From the NCBI GenBank assembly GCA_015689775.1, contig WVSR01000004.1, positions 177,731 through 241,730 of the forward strand: 64,000 bases of DNA. The letters are read 5' to 3'. The notes beneath the pieces are model-generated. The model saw only the letters and a program-made list of their open reading frames with translations, was not told the DNA's origin and did not search any database. Shown piece after piece: positions 9,130 through 18,060 of this stretch. The stretch is from Rhodobacterales bacterium LSUCC0387. GTDB taxonomy: Bacteria > Pseudomonadota > Alphaproteobacteria > Rhodobacterales > Rhodobacteraceae. Numbering within the stretch: the stretch's first letter is position 1; each line of letters opens with the position of its first letter. A program made the translations under genes and the position numbers.

Positions 9130-9781
9130 TGCGGGGGAATGGGCCAGTTTGGGCATGAAGGCCGCACGCGGCGCTGGCTATTCTTGGGGCTTGGCTGAGG
9201 AATTCGGCGCAAGTTTGGCCGTATTGGCGCAATGGGGCATCAGTGGCGCGGGCCCTGCCCTTGCGTTGTGCGCCGCACAGGCCGTATTGGGCCTGCCACA
9301 AATGACTGAGATCAACGGCGGCGTATGGGGGCAATCAGCGGCTCCGCTTTGCCCTGTTGCAACAGGCGCACTGATTTGTGATTTGGGACATAGCCCGCAG
9401 GGGCTTTTTGGGCCACGCCCCTTGACGCTTACCGCTGTGGCCGAGCCTTTGATGCTGTTGCCATTTTTGGACGGGCTAGCGGCCCGCAAAGGCCGCGCGG
9501 TGCAAATTGCGACACCAAAAGCAGCACTTGTTTTTGGAGGCCTTTTTCCATTGGACGCTAACGAAATCACCCAATTTGCAGATCATGCGCGCGACGCGAC
9601 CCTAACCCTCTGTGCCAAGCCAAGCCGTTATGGCGCATCTGTACGGCGCGCGCCAGATCTCCAAACGGTAACTCCCGAGGCCTATGCAGATTTGGATCGC
9701 TTTACGCTGGCGACAACGGTGCCCGCAACTGCGCAATCACGCGAGACGGGGGCAGGCGCAGGCTTGAGCGACAATGACTAA
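9119..9781 (+). CDS. DUF3726 domain protein
   Basis: This 220-residue protein begins MQLSAGEWASLGMKAARGAG and continues with a SWGLAEEFGASLAVLAQWG helix, the recognisable N-terminus of the DUF3726 family (function unknown). The middle and C-terminus (ATPKAALVFGGLFPLDANEIT) complete a full-length member. I chose the ATG at 9119, 11 bp inside the previous gene, because the extra upstream residues of the longer frame do not resemble the family. It is the last enzyme-type gene before the betaine-type transporter. DUF3726 genes may act with the 566-residue partner; this is inferred from overlap only. Confidence 0.72.
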   Translation: MQLSAGEWASLGMKAARGAGYSWGLAEEFGASLAVLAQWGISGAGPALALCAAQAVLGLPQMTEINGGVWGQSAAPLCPVATGALICDLGHSPQGLFGPRPLTLTAVAEPLMLLPFLDGLAARKGRAVQIATPKAALVFGGLFPLDANEITQFADHARDATLTLCAKPSRYGASVRRAPDLQTVTPEAYADLDRFTLATTVPATAQSRETGAGAGLSDND

Positions 9782-9901
9782 ACATCAAGAAGCCAAAGAG
9801 TCCTCCGCTAAAACAGTACGGAGCAACCTTGGGGCTCTAGGCAAAAAAACCAGTTTGCACGCAAGGTTCAGCCTCACATGGTTGACCTTCGTGCCGAGAC
9901 C

Positions 9902-10038
9902 GGCATGCAATTCCATGCCAGAACTCGACTTAGGCGCAGATTTTGTACCTAAGTCAAACACTAAAACCGAGAATGTCGCTATCGCACGCGAAGTGTCGGT
10001 TGAAGAACCTGAAAACTTACAAGTTCGTTGTGAACTTG
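9902..10038 (+). promoter_or_regulatory. Leader of the betaine-type transporter operon with two strong inverted repeats
   Basis: The 283 bp between the DUF3726 gene and the binding-protein gene contain no credible separate gene. The open frame running through it has no family-like sequence before Met at 10065. It holds GGCATG-N6-CATGCC (9902-9919), flanked by outer CGAG/CTCG arms, and CAAGTTC-GTTGT-GAACTTG (10020-10038). The second repeat ends 12 bp before the GGAGGT ribosome-binding site. They could be operators or mRNA structures controlling the transporter separately from the upstream enzymes. Confidence 0.45.
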
Positions 10039-10064
10039 GAACATCATCTGGGAGGTACTTTAAA

Positions 10065-11030
10065 ATGAAGAAATTTGCTTACACGTCGGTGGCCGCGCTT
10101 ATGCTGTCCACGAGTGGTGCGTACGCTTGTGGTCAAGTCAGCGTTGGCGCAATGGGTTGGGCTTCAGGTGAGGCTCTTGCAGCGCTTACAGGGTTTGTCT
10201 TAGAGCAAGGCTATGGCTGCGAAGTTACCATCGTTCCAACTGACACAGTGCCTGCTGTTACATCGCTAGCCGAAAATGGTCAGCCGGACATTGTTCCTGA
10301 GGTTTGGGTGAACTCAGCCACTGTGTATGCTGGTCTTGAAGCTGAGGGTAAAGTCATCACAGCCTCGAACACATTCTCAAACGGTGGAGAAGAAGGTTGG
10401 TGGATTTCCACCGCTGCTGTCGAAGCCAATCCTGAACTTGCCACAATCGAAGGTGTCTTGGCCAATGCCGAATTGGTTGGTGGGCGATTTAACAATTGCC
10501 CCGTTGGTTGGGGCTGCCGCATCGTGAACGATGCTTTGAAAGTTGTATTTGATCTTGAAGGAAACGGGATAGAAGTATTTGATCACGGCTCTGGCGCAAA
10601 CCTCGCTGCATCAATCGCAGCAGCAGACGAAGCTGGCGAACCGTGGTTCGGCTATTACTGGGGTCCGACTGCAATATTGGGAAAATATGATCTGACCAAG
10701 GTTGACCTTGGCCCAATTGACGGCCCACAGCATGCAATCAATCAAAACGCAGACGCAGACCCTGCCACTTGGGGGCCGTCAGATTTTCCTGCTGCAACTG
10801 TTGTGAATGCTGTCACTGCGGATTTGGCCGAACGTGAGCCAGACGTTGCTAATTTCATGCGCAACATGGAAATGCCCAATAATATTGTCAGCTCTATGCT
10901 CGCATGGGCCGAAGAAAACGGGGCATCTGCTGATGAAGCCGCCGCTTGGGTTTTGACCAACCACAGCGACATGATCCTTAGCTGGATGTCCGAGGATGCA
11001 GCTACGCGCGTTTCAGCGCTTCTGCAATAA
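10065..11030 (+). CDS. Glycine betaine/choline-type ABC transporter substrate-binding protein (ProX/OpuAC-like)
   Basis: This 321-residue periplasmic binding protein starts with a Sec signal peptide (MKKFAYTSVAALMLSTSGAYA). It shows OpuAC-fold features such as VGAMGWASGEALAALTGFVLEQGYGCEV, QPDIVPEVWVNS and a run of tryptophans and aromatics (WFGYYWGPTAI) suited to caging a quaternary ammonium headgroup. The ATG at 10065 has GGAGGT 8 bp upstream; the longer open frame is not coding-like. It is followed by a hairpin, then permease and ATPase genes. The ligand is probably a betaine-like compound that feeds the upstream enzymes (inference). Confidence 0.87.
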   Translation: MKKFAYTSVAALMLSTSGAYACGQVSVGAMGWASGEALAALTGFVLEQGYGCEVTIVPTDTVPAVTSLAENGQPDIVPEVWVNSATVYAGLEAEGKVITASNTFSNGGEEGWWISTAAVEANPELATIEGVLANAELVGGRFNNCPVGWGCRIVNDALKVVFDLEGNGIEVFDHGSGANLAASIAAADEAGEPWFGYYWGPTAILGKYDLTKVDLGPIDGPQHAINQNADADPATWGPSDFPAATVVNAVTADLAEREPDVANFMRNMEMPNNIVSSMLAWAEENGASADEAAAWVLTNHSDMILSWMSEDAATRVSALLQ

Positions 11031-11048
11031 TCCAAAACCAATGATGAA

Positions 11049-11072
11049 GGTCAGCGCCGCAGGGCGCTGGCC
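11049..11072 (+). promoter_or_regulatory. Intercistronic hairpin after the binding-protein gene
   Basis: GGTCAGCGCC and GGCGCTGGCC form a 10-bp stem with one G-T wobble around a 4-nt loop, 18 bp after the binding-protein stop. There is no T run. Such hairpins often protect the upstream message so that binding protein exceeds permease in amount. Confidence 0.6.
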
Positions 11073-11099
11073 TGTCTCATTATGTGAGGAAGGTCACTT

Positions 11100-12107
11100 A
11101 TGGCGTATGATTGGATATTCACCGCTCTTGGCATGACAGATGCCTGCAAAACTGATAGCGGTCCACTTTTATCGCTGTCATCTTTGCGCAACGAAGCGCC
11201 AAGCCCATGGGATTTACCCTTTCCTTCGCTTGACACACTTAACGAGGCCTGTGCCGCCTTTCCCAAAACACGCGACTTCACCGCTGCATTAGAGGATGGT
11301 TTCCTCTATATACGTCCAGCCCTGCGTACTGTGCTTGATCCGCTGACGCAGCCCTTGTCATGGGCGCTTGATGGCGCTTTGACGCTGTTTGTGGAAATGC
11401 CGTGGTGGATTTTGGTGCCGCTCTTGATCTTGGTGGCCAAGCTTTTGTCGAATTCCTACAAGGTCGCGGGCATCGTTGCGGCTTCGTTCTTGTTTTTGCT
11501 CTTTGTAGATTACTACGAATTTGCCATTCAAACGCTGTCGATCATTTTTGTTTGCACAGTTTTATGCGTGGCCTTCGGGGTGCCGCTTGGGATAGCCATG
11601 TCGCGCTCCGACAGGTTTCAAAACGCAATGATCCCGATTTTGGATATGCTGCAAACCTTGCCAACCTTTGTGTATCTGATCCCTCTGATTTTCTTATTCA
11701 ACATAACCGAGCCAAAGCTCTATGGCCTTGCAATTATCCTTTATGCGATTGTGCCTGTTGTGCGTTTGACAAATTTGGGCATTCGCCTTGTGGATCGCGA
11801 TGTGATGGAGGCGGTCACAGCCTTTGGTTTGACGGATCGCCAGAAACTATACCGCGTGCAAATCCCACTTGCCCTCCCAAATATCATGGCAGGTGTAAAT
11901 CAAACGATCATGATGAGCCTTGCGATGGTGGTGATTGCCTCGTTGGTTTCAGCCCCCGGTTTAGGAACACTGGTTCTCGATGGGATCAATAACCTGCGGC
12001 TTGGTGTTGGCTTCTTGGCGGGTTTTGGCATCGTGTTGATCGCGATCATGCTTGATCGCGTCTCCAAGGCCGCTTTGGCACGTATCGACAAATCGAAAAA
12101 ATCATAA
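11100..12107 (+). CDS. Betaine-type ABC transporter permease (ProW/OpuAB-like)
   Basis: This 335-residue inner-membrane permease has about six to seven transmembrane segments after an N-terminal region of about 90 soluble residues. The typical ProW coupling region is present (DRDVMEAVTAFGLTDRQKL followed by VQIPLALPNIMAGVNQTIMMSLAMVVIASLV). The N-terminal extension, with DTLNEACAAFPKTRDF, is usual for ProW-type subunits. It forms the channel for the ligand delivered by the preceding binding protein and pairs with the ATPase 25 bp downstream. Confidence 0.88.
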   Translation: MAYDWIFTALGMTDACKTDSGPLLSLSSLRNEAPSPWDLPFPSLDTLNEACAAFPKTRDFTAALEDGFLYIRPALRTVLDPLTQPLSWALDGALTLFVEMPWWILVPLLILVAKLLSNSYKVAGIVAASFLFLLFVDYYEFAIQTLSIIFVCTVLCVAFGVPLGIAMSRSDRFQNAMIPILDMLQTLPTFVYLIPLIFLFNITEPKLYGLAIILYAIVPVVRLTNLGIRLVDRDVMEAVTAFGLTDRQKLYRVQIPLALPNIMAGVNQTIMMSLAMVVIASLVSAPGLGTLVLDGINNLRLGVGFLAGFGIVLIAIMLDRVSKAALARIDKSKKS

Positions 12108-12132
12108 GCACCGCGGAAGGGACTAACAAACC

Positions 12133-13191
12133 ATGGCTTTGGGTGACGTAAAAATCTCGGTGCAAAACCTGTTCAAAATCTACGGCTACAATCCGCGCGC
12201 CGTGCAAGACAAGGTTTATGACGGCATCGACAAATCCGCCTTCATGCAGGAAACGGGACATGTTCTGGCGTTGAATAATATCAACGTGGATATGCGCGAG
12301 GGACAAATTACCGTGGTGATGGGCCTGTCTGGGTCAGGAAAATCCACGCTCATTCGCCATCTGAACAGATTGATCGAACCCACATCAGGGCAGATTTTCC
12401 TTGATGGCACGGATGTTTTGGCCATGGACGAGGAGACGCTGCGCAATTTGCGGCGAAGGTCCATGTCCATGGTGTTTCAGAAATTCGCGCTTTTGCCACA
12501 TCGCACCGTGTTGGCTAACACAATCCTCGCGCCCGAGGCCCGTGGCGAAAATACCAAACAATCCGAGGATGAAGCCCGCAAATGGTTGGCGCGTGTGGGC
12601 CTAGAGGGGATGGAAGACAGCTATCCAAGTCAACTTTCAGGCGGGATGCAGCAGCGCGTTGGTCTGGCACGCGCATTGACCTCAAATGCCGATGTGATGC
12701 TGATGGACGAGGCCTTTTCCGCCCTTGACCCGCTGATCCGCACCTCAATGCAGGATTTGCTGTTGGAATTGCAACGTGACCTGCATAAGACCATCATTTT
12801 TATCACCCATGATTTGGACGAGGCTTTGAAACTTGCCGATCACTTAGTGGTTTTGAAAGACGGCTATATCGTGCAACAGGGCGACCCACAGGAAATTTTG
12901 CTTCGCCCTGCCGCGCGCTACATCGAGGAATTTATCCAAGACATAAACCGGGCCCGTGTTCTGAAGGTTAAATCCATTATGAGCCCTACCAAGACAAAGC
13001 GTGGCTGTAGTGATGTAGTGCAGGGTGATGACACGCTAGAGGCGGTAATCAATGCCCATAAGGGACGCATAGACGGCACCTTTGCCGTCTCTGACCCGAA
13101 CGACGCAACCAAAATCATCGGCAAGGTGAGGATGGAGGATATCTATCGGGCCTTGGTGCGACCGCAAATGCAACATGATTACGAAAATTAA
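12133..13191 (+). CDS. Betaine-type ABC transporter ATP-binding protein (ProV/OpuAA-like)
   Basis: This 352-residue ATPase has Walker A GLSGSGKST (about 64-72), ABC signature LSGGMQQRVGLARAL, Walker B VMLMDEAFSALDPL and H-loop IFITHDLDEA. It has the ProV-specific N-terminal extension (LFKIYGYNPRAV) before the core. The C-terminal about 90 residues resemble a degenerate CBS-type regulatory region rather than a full pair. It energises uptake with the two upstream genes and ends the operon. The convergent hemA gene is 45 bp away. Confidence 0.9.
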   Translation: MALGDVKISVQNLFKIYGYNPRAVQDKVYDGIDKSAFMQETGHVLALNNINVDMREGQITVVMGLSGSGKSTLIRHLNRLIEPTSGQIFLDGTDVLAMDEETLRNLRRRSMSMVFQKFALLPHRTVLANTILAPEARGENTKQSEDEARKWLARVGLEGMEDSYPSQLSGGMQQRVGLARALTSNADVMLMDEAFSALDPLIRTSMQDLLLELQRDLHKTIIFITHDLDEALKLADHLVVLKDGYIVQQGDPQEILLRPAARYIEEFIQDINRARVLKVKSIMSPTKTKRGCSDVVQGDDTLEAVINAHKGRIDGTFAVSDPNDATKIIGKVRMEDIYRALVRPQMQHDYEN

Positions 13192-13236
13192 TTAATAACG
13201 GGGCGGCTTTGCCCTGCCTCGATGATCTATGTCAAT

Positions 13237-14469
13237 CTATTGAGCGGCGCGCACGGTTTGCGCCAATTTGCATTCCGCCCAAAGGTCAGACAGCACCTTG
13301 ACCAAATGATCCATCGCTTCTGCATCATGCACTGGGCTTGGGGTGATACGCAGGCGCTCTGTGCCTTTGGGAACTGTGGGATAATTGATCGGCTGGATGT
13401 AGATGCCATGCTCATCCAAGAGCCTGTCCGAAATATAGCGGCATTTCACAGGATCACCAACCATGACGGGAATGATGTGACTGTGATTGGCAAGATGGGG
13501 GATGCCCGCTGCATCAAGGCGCGCGCGCAATTCTGCGACCCGTTCCTGATGGGCCCCGCGTTCCGCCTGACTTATTTTAAGGTGGCGCACAGCTGCACAG
13601 GCCCCAGCCGCAACTGCGGGCGGCAAAGCGGTAGTAAAGATAAAGCCGCTAGCAAAACTGCGGATGAAATCAACCAGTGCCGCGCTAGCGGCAATATAGC
13701 CCCCCATCACGCCATAGGCCTTGCCAAGCGTGCCCTCAATCACAGTCAAACGATCCATCAAACCCAGCGCTTCGGCGATCCCGCCACCTCTTGGCCCGTA
13801 AAGACCCACGGCATGCACCTCATCGAGGTAGGTCATCGCGCCATAGCGATCTGCCAAATCACAAATCGCAGCAATGGGGGCAATATCACCATCCATCGAA
13901 TAAACTGATTCAAAGGCGATTAATTTGGGCCGCTCTGGCGGAAGGGCTGCCAATTTTGTCTCAAGATCTGCCAGATCATTATGCGCCCATATAATCTTTT
14001 GAGCGCGTGAATGACGGATTCCCTCAATCATCGAGGCATGATTGCCTGCATCTGACAGAACAACACAATCAGGGATCTGCGCGGCTAATGTTCCAAGAGA
14101 CGCCCAATTTGACACATAGCCCGAGGTAAACAACAGCGCAGCCTCTTTGCCGTGCAGATCAGCCAATTCCGCCTCAAGCGCGACGTGGGCATGGGTTGTG
14201 CCCGAGATATTACGCGTGCCACCCGCGCCCGCGCCTGTGCGCTCAATCGCGTCTTGCATCGCGGCAATCACATCGGAGTGTTGGCCCATCCCTAAATAAT
14301 CATTTGAACACCACACAGTGATGTCCCGCGTGCCGCCCTTGTGATGGTTTCGGGCATGGGGAAAGGCGCCCTGCTTGCGCTCAATATCCGCGAAATAGCG
14401 GTAATTGCCTTCGCTGCGCAGCCTGTCGATTTTGGCCGCAAAAAATCTCTCGTAATCATAGGCGCTCAT
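13237..14469 (-). CDS. hemA: 5-aminolevulinate synthase
   Basis: HemA is a PLP enzyme that condenses glycine with succinyl-CoA, the first step of tetrapyrrole synthesis in alphaproteobacteria (C4/Shemin route). The 410-residue protein has the full family pattern: [14 protein letters not shown] at the N-terminus, [36 protein letters not shown] and the PLP lysine in [14 protein letters not shown] (Lys250). It overlaps the DUF302 gene by 4 bp (ATGA) and sits at the end of the cytochrome-rich sox locus on the same strand. Extra haem supply for Sox cytochromes is a reasonable reading of this placement (inference). Confidence 0.95.
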   Translation of the reverse strand: MSAYDYERFFAAKIDRLRSEGNYRYFADIERKQGAFPHARNHHKGGTRDITVWCSNDYLGMGQHSDVIAAMQDAIERTGAGAGGTRNISGTTHAHVALEAELADLHGKEAALLFTSGYVSNWASLGTLAAQIPDCVVLSDAGNHASMIEGIRHSRAQKIIWAHNDLADLETKLAALPPERPKLIAFESVYSMDGDIAPIAAICDLADRYGAMTYLDEVHAVGLYGPRGGGIAEALGLMDRLTVIEGTLGKAYGVMGGYIAASAALVDFIRSFASGFIFTTALPPAVAAGACAAVRHLKISQAERGAHQERVAELRARLDAAGIPHLANHSHIIPVMVGDPVKCRYISDRLLDEHGIYIQPINYPTVPKGTERLRITPSPVHDAEAMDHLVKVLSDLWAECKLAQTVRAAQ

Positions 14470-14930
14470 TGGTCACGCGCCTCAAGGATAATTGCATCCA
14501 ACAATGCCTCGACCTCTTGCATTGGCCCATCGGGATAGGTGCGGTGACCAATTTGCACGACACCATCCTTTGAGGTGACAAAGATATTATAGGGGCAATG
14601 CGCGATATTTGCGGGATCAGCCTCCATCACGCGGCGCGACACGGCGGCGGAACAGAATAAGAAAATATCTGCCTGATCAAAAATCACCACATCGCTGCCG
14701 ATATCAGCGGCGGTGCGATTCAGCATATCGCCCGCATGTGAGTGATAATCGATGACCAAGCCCCGCCCGATAATGGTGTTTTCCACCGCAAAAGTGGCAT
14801 CGTCGAAACTACCGTCATACTCGAAATATACCGCCTCTTGTGCGGAGGCGTCCTGCGCGATTGTAGCTGCAATTAGGCCAGCCATTAGGCCAAGAAACAA
14901 AGGGGGAGCGGTGTGGCACGACATGAGCAT
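14466..14930 (-). CDS. DUF302 domain periplasmic protein
   Basis: This 154-residue protein has an N-terminal signal peptide (hydrophobic [20 protein letters not shown]) and a DUF302-like domain ([32 protein letters not shown], then [29 protein letters not shown]). Two conserved cysteines, about 20 residues apart, could bind a ligand or metal. DUF302 proteins are frequent companions of sox gene clusters. The gene lies 60 bp beyond soxF and overlaps hemA by 4 bp. Its exact role is unknown. Confidence 0.78.
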   Translation of the reverse strand: MLMSCHTAPPLFLGLMAGLIAATIAQDASAQEAVYFEYDGSFDDATFAVENTIIGRGLVIDYHSHAGDMLNRTAADIGSDVVIFDQADIFLFCSAAVSRRVMEADPANIAHCPYNIFVTSKDGVVQIGHRTYPDGPMQEVEALLDAIILEARDQ

Positions 14931-14949
14931 AGAACTTTATAAAATGGCA

Positions 14950-14980
14950 GGCGGGAGCGATCTACGCTCCCGCCCTTTTT
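14950..14980. terminator. Strong hairpin between soxF and the DUF302 gene
   Basis: GGCGGGAGCG / CGCTCCCGCC is a perfect 10-bp stem with a 5-nt loop, followed on the plus strand by CTTTTT. The sox genes run on the minus strand, where it lies 17 bp after the soxF stop and is followed by ATTTTAT. It therefore looks like a terminator or attenuator separating the sox operon from DUF302-hemA. On the U-tract side it is stronger for a plus-strand transcript. Confidence 0.6.
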
Positions 14981-14990
14981 GTGTGTTATG

Positions 14991-16262
14991 TCAGGCAGTG
15001 CCAAACATATCTTCGGTAATTGCGTCATACCAACCAAGACTTTCCCGATAAGTAGCCTCACGGGTAGCAGCATCCTCATCTACTTGGCTAACAAACCCGT
15101 CAATTTTCGCAATTTTCTCATCAGTCGCTTCGTAGGTTGCACCAACTTTGATGCCATCATTTGTATCAATCAGCGACCAGCAGGTATTGGCAAAACGTGC
15201 CGGGAATGCTCGGCCTCCTGCAAGATCAGCGACAATAGAATTGGCACAAACTTTAGCCTGGCTGTTAGCAGAAAACCCTGACTTCGGCATATCACCCTGT
15301 GCAGCAGCATCGCCCAGAACATGTACGTTTTCATCAATTCTGGACGCTAGATTATATGCCGAGACAGGCGCCCAGTTACCATCAGTGACCCCTGCCAGAT
15401 GGGCAATGCGTCCTGCGCGCTGCGCAGGGATAACGTTGCAGACATCAACCTGCTCAACATTGCCATCAATTGACACAGTCATCGCAGCAGGATCAACGGA
15501 CACATTAGTTGCACCAAAATCAGGCCCGATCCGTTCGATCATGCCCGTATAGTGCCGCTCCCATCCATCCTCGAACAAGCCTTGCTTTGAAAAAGACTCT
15601 TTTGGATCAACGATCAGGATTTTTGCGGTTGGATTTGTTTCCTTGAGCATATGAGCAACCATTGAAACACGCTCATATGGCCCTGGAGGGCAGCGGTATG
15701 GGTTGGGCGGCGCTACCATAGCAAATACACCGCCTTCGCGCATGTTGGCCAGTTGGGCCTTCAATAGCTCGGTTTGGCTGCCCGCTTTATAAGCATGAGG
15801 CATAGCATTTTGGGTGGCTAAGGACCAACCTGGGACACTGTCTTCAATGAAATCGATGCCAGGGCTCAACACCAAACGGTCGTAACTAAGCGATGCACCA
15901 CCGGCAAGTGTTATTGTTTTAGCCTGTCGATCTACATCTACTGCCCAATCATGTACAACATTAATCCCATAATCAGCAGCCAAAGTGCCATAGCTGTGGC
16001 CAAGGCTATCAATTTCTCTGAACCCACCCAGGTACAAATTCGAGAAAAAGCAGGTAAAGTAGCTGCGAGTTGGCTCGACCAATGTAACGTTTATACCGCC
16101 CTGGCTGCCATTCGCAATATAGCGAGCAGCTGTAGCACCACCTGCACCACCGCCAATCACAACGACGTTGGGTGCAGTCTGTGCTCGAGCAAGCATCGGA
16201 GTAGATAAGGTAGCAGAAAACGCAGCTGTGCTACCTAAAAACTGTCTTCTATCAAGTGGCAT
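14991..16262 (-). CDS. soxF: SoxF, flavocytochrome c sulfide dehydrogenase flavoprotein subunit
   Basis: SoxF is a periplasmic FAD protein that, with SoxE-type cytochrome, oxidises sulfide and stimulates the Sox system. The 423-residue protein starts with a Tat signal (DRRQFLG then a hydrophobic stretch to MLARA) and the FAD dinucleotide motif VVIGGGAGGATAARYIA. The covalent-flavin cysteine region is visible as SYFTCFFSNLYLGG, and a redox-type cysteine lies in NPYRCPPGPYER. The open frame extends eight codons upstream. I chose the ATG at 16262 because GGGAGGAA lies just before it and the Tat motif then sits near the N-terminus. It is the last gene of soxX-to-F. Confidence 0.92.
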   Translation of the reverse strand: MPLDRRQFLGSTAAFSATLSTPMLARAQTAPNVVVIGGGAGGATAARYIANGSQGGINVTLVEPTRSYFTCFFSNLYLGGFREIDSLGHSYGTLAADYGINVVHDWAVDVDRQAKTITLAGGASLSYDRLVLSPGIDFIEDSVPGWSLATQNAMPHAYKAGSQTELLKAQLANMREGGVFAMVAPPNPYRCPPGPYERVSMVAHMLKETNPTAKILIVDPKESFSKQGLFEDGWERHYTGMIERIGPDFGATNVSVDPAAMTVSIDGNVEQVDVCNVIPAQRAGRIAHLAGVTDGNWAPVSAYNLASRIDENVHVLGDAAAQGDMPKSGFSANSQAKVCANSIVADLAGGRAFPARFANTCWSLIDTNDGIKVGATYEATDEKIAKIDGFVSQVDEDAATREATYRESLGWYDAITEDMFGTA

Positions 16263-16304
16263 TCCAAATTCCTCCCTTTTGGTCACCTGTTACACTGAAT
16301 ATTA

Positions 16305-16997
16305 CTATTCAACGGTCGTAAAGTATGCTGCCAAAGCAGCAATCTCTTCGTCTCCCAACCTATTGGCAATCATGGTCATTACCTGATGCTCACGTTGGCC
16401 AATTTTGTAGCTTATCAGCGAATGTACGAATGTTGACGGCGCAAGACCAACAATTGAGGGAATATCGCCCCCCGATTGCGTCGCATGACAGGCGGTGCAT
16501 TCTGATGACAGATACTCGCCATAGGCGTAATCGCCTTGAATCGCCAAAATAGCGGCGATTTCTGGGGGCATATCCCCTGTGCTTGTTGCGGTGGCGGCGC
16601 GGTCATAATTGTCCGCCTCCGCCACTATATAGGCCACCAAATCGGCACGGGTGTTTGGGTCGCTAATCCCACGAAAAACCATGCGCGTGCCGCGATAATA
16701 GCCTTGAGGATCTTCGAGAAAGCTGTTGAGGCGGTCTTCTGTCCAAAGCTCGCCCTCATTGCCCGCCTCGGTCAGCGTGTCAGAATAGCGGTAATCCGAA
16801 AGCCCCCCAACGGGCCGGCCCATCAAATCATCAAGATGCGGGCCTGCGCGATTGATCGCGCCATCCCCAATCATGTGACATGCGGCGCAGAGGCGAAACG
16901 CCGCCTGCCCCGCCATCGGGTCACCCTCGGACAATGCAGGGGAGGATTGCATTGCCCAAAAGATCACAGCAAAGGCAAATAGCCCTTGTTTCCCCAT
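16305..16997 (-). CDS. soxE: SoxE, dihaem c-type cytochrome
   Basis: This 230-residue secreted cytochrome c has two haem motifs, CAACH near residue 40 and CTACH near residue 170, and a Sec signal peptide at the N-terminus (GLFAFAVIFWAMQSSPALS). It has the c4/c554-like double-domain layout expected for SoxE, the electron acceptor partner of the SoxF flavoprotein. It starts 3 bp after the soxD stop and is followed by soxF after 42 bp, so the three are translated from one message. Confidence 0.9.
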   Translation of the reverse strand: MGKQGLFAFAVIFWAMQSSPALSEGDPMAGQAAFRLCAACHMIGDGAINRAGPHLDDLMGRPVGGLSDYRYSDTLTEAGNEGELWTEDRLNSFLEDPQGYYRGTRMVFRGISDPNTRADLVAYIVAEADNYDRAATATSTGDMPPEIAAILAIQGDYAYGEYLSSECTACHATQSGGDIPSIVGLAPSTFVHSLISYKIGQREHQVMTMIANRLGDEEIAALAAYFTTVE

Positions 16998-17000
16998 CGC

Positions 17001-18059
17001 TTACTCCCCTCCTTCGGCGCGCAGATAGGCGATAATGGCCTCGGCGTCTGCTGCGTCCCGCAATCCACGGAAGGCCATACGGTTATTGGGAAGATATCCG
17101 CGCGGATCCATCAGATAGGCGGTCAGCGCCTCATCATCCCAAACCAGACCATCGGCGCGGACCTGTTCAAAAGCAGGCGAATAGCGGAACCCTTCGGCGT
17201 GGGCCGCGGTTGCCATGTAGATGCCGTTGAGCTGTGGCCCAGCGCCATTGCGCGCGCCCTCGCCCACTTGGTGGCAGGAGCGACAGGCGCGGAAGGCTTC
17301 CTCACCTGCGGCAACCAATTCTGGGCTTGGGCCTATTTCTGCCGGCGGGGCCTCTTCGGTGGCGGCTGCAACCTCAATCACCTCGGCTGCGGCGGCATCG
17401 CCCTCCGTTTCGGTTTCTGGCGTCACATCCAACACCGCCGCGCGTGCCGTGATCTCGACACTCTCGACGCAGTTTTCCATACATACGGCTTCGCTGAACA
17501 TGGGCAATTCCACTTCGGCACGGTCATCCATGAAGAAATTCTCTTCATTAGGCAAACGCACATCAAGGAAATTCTCATTCGACAATTCGAAATCATCATC
17601 CACTAGATCGTTGGAATACATGATATAGGCCACAATTGCGTAGACCTCATCATTACTCAGGCTCTGCGCATTGCCGTAGGGCATCGCGCGGTGGACATAA
17701 TCCCACACAGTCGACAGATAGGGCCAATATGACCCGACTGTCTTGTTCGGATCTTCGCCGTGCAAGGTGCCAAAGCCACCTGCAATTACAGGCCAACGGC
17801 CACGAGCCTCGCCAAAGTCACCATGGCAGGCCGAGCAATTATCAATCCACAATTCCTCGCCTGTGAACACATCACCCGATCCAGCGGGCAGACCCAGACC
17901 ATCGGGGCGCACATCAATATCCCATGCTGCGATTTCTTCGGGCAAAGCGGTACGACCCAAACCATAGCCACCGTCCTGAGACGGGGCCACATTCTCAGAA
18001 AGCACAAAGGTTGCGCTCCCCATCAATAGGGATGCGGAAAGACCGATTACCTTATTCAT
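17001..18059 (-). CDS. soxD: SoxD, dihaem cytochrome subunit of sulfane dehydrogenase
   Basis: SoxD pairs with the molybdoprotein SoxC to oxidise SoxY-bound sulfane sulfur, passing six electrons to the respiratory chain. The 352-residue protein has a signal peptide and haem motifs CSACH (N-terminal domain, followed by GDFGEARGRWPV) and CRSCH (C-terminal domain). They are separated by an Ala/Glu/Pro-rich linker of about 50 residues (TPETETEGDAAAAEV). The longer open frame covers soxC sequence; the real ATG is 18059, one base after the soxC stop codon, so translation is coupled. Confidence 0.93.
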   Translation of the reverse strand: MNKVIGLSASLLMGSATFVLSENVAPSQDGGYGLGRTALPEEIAAWDIDVRPDGLGLPAGSGDVFTGEELWIDNCSACHGDFGEARGRWPVIAGGFGTLHGEDPNKTVGSYWPYLSTVWDYVHRAMPYGNAQSLSNDEVYAIVAYIMYSNDLVDDDFELSNENFLDVRLPNEENFFMDDRAEVELPMFSEAVCMENCVESVEITARAAVLDVTPETETEGDAAAAEVIEVAAATEEAPPAEIGPSPELVAAGEEAFRACRSCHQVGEGARNGAGPQLNGIYMATAAHAEGFRYSPAFEQVRADGLVWDDEALTAYLMDPRGYLPNNRMAFRGLRDAADAEAIIAYLRAEGGE

Positions 18060-18060
18060 C

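Noticed and set aside
9774..10064. N-terminal extension of the betaine-binding-protein frame
   Set aside because: The frame happens to stay open, but a clear signal peptide and GGAGGT ribosome-binding site start at 10065.
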